DNA of 64,000 nucleotides from Rhizobium sp. P32RR-XVIII (GTDB lineage Bacteria; Pseudomonadota; Alphaproteobacteria; Rhizobiales; Rhizobiaceae): positions 62,001 to 126,000 of the forward strand of contig NZ_JABAIH010000011.1 in the NCBI RefSeq assembly GCF_012641395.1, given 5' to 3'. This document shows, piece after piece, positions 58,539 through 64,000 of the stretch. The stretch's first letter is position 1. Every line of letters begins with the position of its first letter. Below the pieces are notes generated by a model. It had not been told where the DNA came from, searched no databases, and was given only the letters and a program-made list of their open reading frames with translations. Position numbers and translations under genes: made by a program.

Positions 58539-61444
58539 TCGGCAGCTTCCAGCTTGCCGGCGATGCGGCGGCTCTGGCGCGCCTGCTCGTCATATTCGAT
58601 CTGCCATTCCGTGGGGCCGTTCGACGGCGACACCTGGACTGCCGTCACCTTGTATTCCGGACAGTTCGTCGCCCAGTCGGAAAAGTCGGTCGTGATGACG
58701 TTCGCTTGCGTGTTCGGATGATGGAAGGTGGTATAGATGACGCCCGGCGCGACCCGGTCGGTGATCAGCGCCCGAAGCGTCGTATCGCCGGAGCGACTCG
58801 CGAGCTTCACCCAGTCGCCATCGCGAATGCCGCGCATTTCGGCATCATGCGGATGGATCTCCAGCCGATCCTCGGCGTGCCAGACGACGTTGTCGGTACG
58901 CCGCGTCTGTGCGCCGACATTGTACTGGCTGAGGATGCGGCCGGTCGTCAGCAATAGCGGGAAACGCGGCCCAGTGCGCTCGTCGGTTGCTACGTATTCC
59001 GTGCGGATGAACTTGCCCTTGCCGCGAACAAAACCGTTCACGTGCATGATCGGCGAGCCCTGCGGGAACTTTTCGTTGCAGGGCCACTGCACGGAACCAA
59101 CCTTCTCCAGATAGTCGTAGGAAACCAGCGCGAAGCTCGGCGTCGTCGCCGCAATCTCGTCCATGATCTCGGACGGATGGGTATAATTCCAGGCAAGGCC
59201 CATGGCTTGCGCCATTTTCTGGGTCACTTCCCAATCGCCATAGCCGTTGCGCGGCGTCATGACCTTGCGCACGCGGTTGATGCGGCGCTCGGCATTGGTG
59301 AAGGTGCCGTCCTTTTCCAGGAATGTCGATCCCGGCAGGAAGACGTGGGCATAGTTTGCCGTCTCGTTCAGGAAGAGATCCTGGACGATGACGCACTCCA
59401 TGGCAGCGAGGCCGGCTGCCACGTGCTTGGTATCCGGGTCGGATTGGAGAATGTCCTCGCCCTGGACGTACAAGCCCTTGAACGTACCATCGACCGCCGC
59501 ATCCAGCATGTTCGGAATGCGAAGGCCGGGTTCGCTGTTGAGTTTGACACCCCACATCTTCTCAAAGATATCGCGTGTCGCATCGTCAGAGATATGGCGA
59601 TAGCCAGGCAGCTCATGCGGGAAGGAACCCATGTCGCAGGAGCCCTGCACATTGTTCTGGCCGCGCAGCGGATTAACGCCGACGCCCGGACGACCGATAT
59701 TGCCGGTCGCCATTGCGAGGTTGGCGATCGCCATGACGGTCGTGGAGCCCTGGCTATGTTCGGTGACGCCAAGACCGTAGTAGATCGCGCCATTGCCGCC
59801 ACGCGCATAAAGGCGGGCAGCACCACGCAGCTCCTCGGCCGGAACGCCGGTGAACTTCTCCGTCTCTTCAGGGCTGTGATAAGGCTCGGCAACGAAAGCC
59901 GCCCAGTCCTCGAATTCGGACCAGTCGCAGCGCTCGCGGATAAACTTTTCGTCGTAGAGGCCTTCGGTGACGATCACATGCGCCAATGCAGTCAACACCG
60001 CAACATTGGTGCCCGGCTGCAACGGCAGGTGATAGGCAGCCTCAACGTGGGGCGTGCGTACGAGATCGATGCGCCGCGGGTCGATAACGATCAGCTTCGC
60101 GCCCTGCCGCAGCCGTTTCTTCAGACGCGATGCAAAAACCGGGTGGCCATCCGTCGGGTTGGCACCGATGACGATCACCACGTCCGAATGCTCGACGCTG
60201 TCGAAGTCCTGCGTACCCGCCGACGTGCCGAAAGCCTGACCTAGTCCGTAACCCGTCGGCGAATGGCAGACGCGCGCGCAGGTATCGACATTGTTATTAC
60301 CGAAACCGGCGCGGACCAGCTTCTGAACGAGGAACGTCTCCTCATTCGTGCAGCGCGACGACGTGATGCCGCCGATCGAATCGCGGCCGTACTGATACTG
60401 GATACGGCGGAATTCCGATGCCACGTGCGCGAAAGCCTCTTCCCAACTTACCTCCCGCCAAGGGTCGGTAATCTTTTCGCGGATCATCGGATTGAGGATG
60501 CGGTCCTTATGCGTGGAGTAGCCATAGGCGAAGCGGCCCTTGACGCAGGAATGCCCGCGATTGGCCTGCCCGTCCTTCCATGGCACCATGCGCACCAGCT
60601 CTTCGCCCTTCATCTCAGCCTTGAAGGAGCAGCCGACGCCGCAGTAAGCGCAGGTGGTCACCACCGAACGCTCAGGCATGCCCATTTCAAGCACAGTCTT
60701 CTCGCGCAGCGCATCGGTGGGACAGGCCTGCACACAGGCGCCGCAAGAGACGCATTCGCTTTCGAGGAAGGGCTGGTGCATGCCAGCGGTCATGCGGCTC
60801 TCGAAACCGCGGCCTTCGATGGTCAGCGCGAAGGTGCCCTGCACCTCTTCGCAGGCGCGCACGCAACGCGAGCAGACGATGCACTGCGAGGGATCGTAGG
60901 TGAAATAGGGGTTCGATTCGTCGCGCACCATGTAATCGATGGTAAGCGAGCCATTGCCCGGCGCCACATGATTGCGGCCATCGGTGCCGTAGCGGTTCTC
61001 AGTCAGGCCGACCGACGCCATGACCTTGTCGAATTCGCTCGCGCCAGTTCCGGCACCCGCGCCAGCCGATCCGCCCCACGCGCTCGGATGGTCGGAAACG
61101 TAAAGCTCCATCACGCCGCGCCGGATCGCGTTCAGCCGGTCCGACTGCGTGTGCACCACCATGCCGTCGCCGACTGGCGTCGTGCAGGATGCCGGCGTGC
61201 CGCCGCGGCCTTCGATCTCGACCAGACAGACGCGGCACGAACCGAAGGCGTCGATCATGTCAGTGGCGCAGAGCTTCGGGATCTCGACGCCGGCCTCCAT
61301 CGAGGCGCGCATGACAGACGTGCCCTCGGGCACGGTGATTGACCTGCCATCGACGGTCAGCGTCACCATCTTCTCGGAACTAGAAGCCGGCGTACCGTAG
61401 TCGGTTTCTTCGATGAGCGTTTTGAACTCGGGCAAGGCGTTCAT
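58535..61444 (-). CDS. fdsA: NAD-dependent formate dehydrogenase, molybdenum alpha subunit
   Basis: Catalytic subunit (969 residues) that oxidises formate to CO2 at a bis-MGD molybdenum site. N-terminal [2Fe-2S] domain with Cys59, Cys70, Cys73 and Cys87; two [4Fe-4S] binding sets at 188-198 and 231-241; the molybdopterin oxidoreductase [4Fe-4S] at 265-300; catalytic Cys393 followed by His394. The region where related FdsA and NuoG carry a His-Cys3 cluster (expected HP-x-DC..C....C) has HP but no cysteines, being replaced by a Gly/Ala/Ser-rich linker (about residues 119-140). Translationally coupled to fdhD. Twelve bases after fdsB. Confidence 0.95.
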   Translation of the reverse strand: MNALPEFKTLIEETDYGTPASSSEKMVTLTVDGRSITVPEGTSVMRASMEAGVEIPKLCATDMIDAFGSCRVCLVEIEGRGGTPASCTTPVGDGMVVHTQSDRLNAIRRGVMELYVSDHPSAWGGSAGAGAGTGASEFDKVMASVGLTENRYGTDGRNHVAPGNGSLTIDYMVRDESNPYFTYDPSQCIVCSRCVRACEEVQGTFALTIEGRGFESRMTAGMHQPFLESECVSCGACVQACPTDALREKTVLEMGMPERSVVTTCAYCGVGCSFKAEMKGEELVRMVPWKDGQANRGHSCVKGRFAYGYSTHKDRILNPMIREKITDPWREVSWEEAFAHVASEFRRIQYQYGRDSIGGITSSRCTNEETFLVQKLVRAGFGNNNVDTCARVCHSPTGYGLGQAFGTSAGTQDFDSVEHSDVVIVIGANPTDGHPVFASRLKKRLRQGAKLIVIDPRRIDLVRTPHVEAAYHLPLQPGTNVAVLTALAHVIVTEGLYDEKFIRERCDWSEFEDWAAFVAEPYHSPEETEKFTGVPAEELRGAARLYARGGNGAIYYGLGVTEHSQGSTTVMAIANLAMATGNIGRPGVGVNPLRGQNNVQGSCDMGSFPHELPGYRHISDDATRDIFEKMWGVKLNSEPGLRIPNMLDAAVDGTFKGLYVQGEDILQSDPDTKHVAAGLAAMECVIVQDLFLNETANYAHVFLPGSTFLEKDGTFTNAERRINRVRKVMTPRNGYGDWEVTQKMAQAMGLAWNYTHPSEIMDEIAATTPSFALVSYDYLEKVGSVQWPCNEKFPQGSPIMHVNGFVRGKGKFIRTEYVATDERTGPRFPLLLTTGRILSQYNVGAQTRRTDNVVWHAEDRLEIHPHDAEMRGIRDGDWVKLASRSGDTTLRALITDRVAPGVIYTTFHHPNTQANVITTDFSDWATNCPEYKVTAVQVSPSNGPTEWQIEYDEQARQSRRIAGKLEAAE

Positions 61445-61456
61445 GGTCGTCCGCTC

Positions 61457-63013
61457 CTATTCCGCGGCTTCTGCTATTGGCGACGGGCGAAAATCGTCCG
61501 GAAAATGATTGATCGCGCTCATCACCGGATAAGGGGTGAAGCCTCCGAGCGCGCAAAGCGATCCGAACTTCATCGTGTTGCAGAGGTCGGTGACGAGCTC
61601 GAGCTGCTTTTGCGGCTCGATATTCTTGGCGATCTTGTCGAGCGTTTCGACGCCGCGCGTCGAACCGATACGGCAGGGCGTGCACTTGCCGCAACTCTCA
61701 ATGGCGCAGAACTCCATGGCGAAGCGCGCCTGCTTCAGCATGTCGGCTGTGTCGTCGAACACGACGATGCCGGCATGCCCGATGAGGCCATCCTTGGCGG
61801 CAAAGGATTCATAGTCAAAGGGCGTGTCGAAGAGCGCACGCGGGAAATAGGCGCCAAGCGGACCGCCGACCTGGACCGCTTTCACCGGCCGGCCGGTGGC
61901 CGTGCCACCACCGATCCTGTCGACGATGTCGCCGAGCGACAGGCCGAAAGCCGCCTCGTAGAGGCCTCGATGCTTGACGTTCCCGGCGATCTGGATCGGG
62001 ATCGTGCCGCGCGAGCGCCCCATGCCGAAATCGCGGTAGAAAGCCGCCCCCTTGTCGAGGATGATCGGCACGGAGGCGAGCGAGATCACGTTATTGATGA
62101 CGGTGGGACAGTCGAAGAGACCCTTGTGGGCCGGCAGCGGCGGCTTGGCGCGCACGACGCCGCGCTTGCCTTCCAGGCTGTTCAGCAACGACGTTTCCTC
62201 GCCGCAGACATAGGCGCCCGCGCCTGTCCGGACTTCGATATCGAAAGCGCGGCCGGAACCGAGCACGGACGGTCCCAGAATGGCCGCCCGGCGGGCGATC
62301 TCGACGGCCTCCCTCATTGTCGCAATCGCATGCGGATATTCCGAACGCGTATAGACGAAACCCTTTGTGGCGCCCGTCGCCAGCCCGGAAATCGCCATGC
62401 CTTCGATCAGCACGAAGGGATCGCCTTCGATGATCATGCGGTCTGCGAATGTGCCGCTGTCGCCTTCGTCGGCATTGCAGACGATGTATTTCCGGTCACC
62501 CGCAGCGTCCAGAACCGTCTTCCACTTGATGCCGGTCGGAAAGCCGGCGCCGCCACGTCCGCGAAGGCCCGAATCGGTGACCTCCTTGACCACGTCTGCG
62601 GGGGCCATCGCCACTGCCCGGCGGAGTCCGGCAAGGCCGCCATGCGCTTCATAGTCTTCCAGTGAAAGCGGATCGGTAATGCCGCAGCGCGCGAAGGTCA
62701 GGCGGGTCTGTTCCTTGAGGAATGGGAGGCTTTCGACCTCCCCCAGACAGAGCTCGTGGCTACCGCCGTTCACGAGGCCGGCATCGAACAGTAACGGCAC
62801 ATCCTTGGCCTTGACCGGGCCATAGCCGATGCGCTTGCCGGAAACCTCGACCTCGACCAGAGGCTCCAGCCAGAACATGCCACGCGAGCCGTTGCGGACG
62901 ATCTTCGCGTCGATGCCGCGCACCGAGATTTCCTTTGCAATCGCTCTTGCCACCTTTTCAGCCCCGAGAGAAAGCGCCGCCGCATCCCGCGGGATGTAAA
63001 TCCTGACGGTCAT
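61457..63013 (-). CDS. fdsB: Formate dehydrogenase beta subunit (NuoF-like)
   Basis: FMN and NAD-binding subunit (518 residues) that delivers electrons from formate to NAD. It carries a thioredoxin-like N-terminal domain (about 1-105), the NADH/FMN motif GRGGAGF (152-158), NADEGDSG (180-187), GEETSLLNSLEG and the [4Fe-4S] cysteines Cys441, Cys444, Cys447 and Cys487. It overlaps fdsG by four bases and ends 12 bases before fdsA. Confidence 0.95.
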   Translation of the reverse strand: MTVRIYIPRDAAALSLGAEKVARAIAKEISVRGIDAKIVRNGSRGMFWLEPLVEVEVSGKRIGYGPVKAKDVPLLFDAGLVNGGSHELCLGEVESLPFLKEQTRLTFARCGITDPLSLEDYEAHGGLAGLRRAVAMAPADVVKEVTDSGLRGRGGAGFPTGIKWKTVLDAAGDRKYIVCNADEGDSGTFADRMIIEGDPFVLIEGMAISGLATGATKGFVYTRSEYPHAIATMREAVEIARRAAILGPSVLGSGRAFDIEVRTGAGAYVCGEETSLLNSLEGKRGVVRAKPPLPAHKGLFDCPTVINNVISLASVPIILDKGAAFYRDFGMGRSRGTIPIQIAGNVKHRGLYEAAFGLSLGDIVDRIGGGTATGRPVKAVQVGGPLGAYFPRALFDTPFDYESFAAKDGLIGHAGIVVFDDTADMLKQARFAMEFCAIESCGKCTPCRIGSTRGVETLDKIAKNIEPQKQLELVTDLCNTMKFGSLCALGGFTPYPVMSAINHFPDDFRPSPIAEAAE

Positions 63014-63489
63014 GCCCGCACCTCCGCGACGATCTCAGCAATCACATCGTCGTCGATTCGGCCATGCGGTTCGCCGTCCAGCATCGCCGCTGGCGAACAG
63101 GCACAGAGCCCGAGACAATAAACGGGTTCCAGCGTGACGCTGCCATCGAGGGCCGTCTGATGGAAATCGATCCCCAGCAGAGATTTGATACGCTCAGCCA
63201 CGGCATCGCCACCCATCGACTGGCAGGCCTCGGCACGACAGAGCTTCAGCACATGACGCCCGGCGGGATGGTTGCGGAAATCGTGATAGAAGGTCATTAC
63301 GCCGTGCACTTCGGCGCGGGAAAGATTCAGTTCCTGCGCGATAACAGGAAGCGCTTCCTGCGGCACATAACCGAATTCATCCTGGATTTCATGCAAGATG
63401 GGAAGAAGCGGGCCTTCCAGAGAGCGAAGGTTCGAGACGATCGCGCGCGTGCGCTCGGCAATATCGCCAGTGGCGACGTGGGCATTCAT
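63010..63489 (-). CDS. fdsG: Formate dehydrogenase gamma subunit (NuoE-like)
   Basis: Small electron-transfer subunit (159 residues) with a thioredoxin-like [2Fe-2S] domain: Cys84, Cys89, Cys125 and Cys129. It leads the fdsGBA-fdhD-fdsD operon. The frame extends to 63522, but the ATG beginning MNAHVATGDI fits family length and has GGGAGG upstream. A LysR-type palindrome lies in the leader. Confidence 0.93.
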   Translation of the reverse strand: MNAHVATGDIAERTRAIVSNLRSLEGPLLPILHEIQDEFGYVPQEALPVIAQELNLSRAEVHGVMTFYHDFRNHPAGRHVLKLCRAEACQSMGGDAVAERIKSLLGIDFHQTALDGSVTLEPVYCLGLCACSPAAMLDGEPHGRIDDDVIAEIVAEVRA

Positions 63490-63524
63490 TATGGCAGGCC
63501 TCCCAGGGCTTCCCTTTATCAACC

Positions 63525-63555
63525 GCCATACCAGCTCCCCCGAACTTGGTATGAC
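63525..63555. promoter_or_regulatory. LysR-type operator candidate upstream of fdsG
   Basis: GCCATACCA (63525-63533) and TGGTATGAC (63547-63555) are inverted repeats with eight of nine positions matching and a 13-base centre. It lies 36-66 bases before the fdsG start and just below a LysR-family gene, so it is a natural binding site for that regulator. Confidence 0.5.
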
Positions 63556-63626
63556 ATCGTAGAGGAAGTTTCTCAGGGAACATGCAGGTAATCAATAAAG
63601 CCGTCCCGTTGCTTGATAGGATTTTT

Positions 63627-64000
63627 CTATCGAAGATCTTCGCTTTCTGCGAGTATCCGCGCCTCATGCAACAGGGCAGAGACGAGTGGCGTGAACGGCT
63701 CACGATGCGTCGCCACCAGACCGACCAGATGATCGGCCTCCGGCTCGACGATCGGGATCATGCGGATTTCCGCCGGGAACCCGAAGGATTCGGCCACATT
63801 CCGCGGCATGATGCTCGCCCAGCGCCCGGTGCGCACATGCGAGAAAAGCACGATCATCGATCCCGATTCCAGGGACGGATGTGCGGTCGCACCGGCCTCG
63901 GATAGATGCCGATTGATGATGCGACGGTTCTGCATGTCCGCAGTCAATAGGCAAAGCCGAAGATTGCCGACTTCGTGCCATGTCACGGTTTCGCGATCGG
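63627..64000 (-). CDS. LysR-family regulator, 3' part
   Basis: C-terminal part of a LysR-type substrate-binding domain; the start lies beyond the right edge. Visible features are the strand NLRLCLLTADMQNRRIINRHLSEAG, GSMIVLFSHVRTGRWASIMPRNVAESFGF, and the final helix PLVSALLHEARILAESEDL. It sits 137 bases upstream of fdsG on the same strand, and is the likely activator of the formate dehydrogenase operon (FdsR-like); in many bacteria that regulator is divergent instead. Confidence 0.8.
   Translation of the reverse strand, partial: DRETVTWHEVGNLRLCLLTADMQNRRIINRHLSEAGATAHPSLESGSMIVLFSHVRTGRWASIMPRNVAESFGFPAEIRMIPIVEPEADHLVGLVATHREPFTPLVSALLHEARILAESEDLR

Noticed and set aside
59042..60244. 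A 400-codon rightward frame opposite fdsA
   Set aside because: Antisense shadow of FdsA; no ribosome-binding site or domain, composition typical of spurious frames.
63631..63642. Perfect 12-base palindrome CGAAGATCTTCG
   Set aside because: It lies inside the 3' coding part of the LysR-family gene, where codon sequence explains it as well as any regulatory role.

Overview
The window is chromosomal DNA of a Rhizobium-type alphaproteobacterium (Rhizobiaceae; closest in feel to Rhizobium etli or R. leguminosarum). The evidence is the gene content and order (ftsX-ydcF-plsC, tyrC-hisC, cobS-cobT, corC-aroB-aroK, xerD-accA, the 5-aminolevulinate synthase form of hemA, tamA-tamB, asnC/rocF-rocD), high-GC coding, rhizobial promoters of the form CTTGAC-N17-CTATAn, one exact EcfG-type stress promoter, and a chemoreceptor ending in a WEEF-type tail. 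No insertion sequence, phage, CRISPR array or rRNA operon was seen. The DNA is densely and conventionally coding.

Layout. 0-10 kb: the 3' end of ftsX, envelope and phospholipid genes (ydcF, plsC), a ChaC-type cyclotransferase, DUF2125, tyrC-hisC with a methyltransferase, gloB plus a DUF985 cupin, an EamA exporter and a DUF3108 periplasmic protein. 10-16 kb: rpmB with a clear promoter and terminator, a yhhQ-type queuosine-precursor transporter whose start codon lies in a preQ1-I-like aptamer, a phytase-like esterase, cobT-cobS, a J-domain protein and bolA. 16-27 kb: corC-aroB-aroK, xerD, accA, an L,D-transpeptidase lipoprotein with tusA, a CobW GTPase with a His-rich loop, a D-Ala-D-Ala carboxypeptidase and an M20 amidohydrolase. 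27-32 kb: tRNA-Arg(CCT) and the prkA-yeaH-spoVR stress operon. 32-34.7 kb: a poorly understood pocket (DUF992, a 54-residue membrane peptide behind an EcfG promoter, two unrecognised proteins). 34.7-41 kb: dxr, hemA and a form-II coxSLM molybdenum hydroxylase operon. 41-50 kb: a glycine-zipper lipoprotein, tamA and a very large tamB with eight exact 107-residue tandem repeats. 50-56 kb: asnC/rocF-rocD arginine catabolism, cheW and a soluble twin-PAS chemoreceptor. 55.7-64 kb: the fdsGBA-fdhD-fdsD formate dehydrogenase operon with an oxalate/formate-type MFS transporter at its end and the 3' end of a LysR regulator upstream.

How the genes work together. fdsGBA encodes an NAD-linked, molybdenum-dependent formate dehydrogenase matured by FdhD, and the transporter probably supplies or exports its substrate. 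rocF and rocD convert arginine to ornithine and then glutamate semialdehyde under an AsnC/Lrp regulator. TamA and TamB span the envelope. CobS and CobT insert cobalt during aerobic B12 synthesis.

Points most worth a second look: the preQ1-like aptamer over the yhhQ start, the EcfG-driven 54-residue peptide, the exact 107-residue TamB repeats, an FdsA that lacks the His-Cys3 iron-sulfur ligands expected in its family, and a CobW GTPase with a degenerate guanine-recognition motif.
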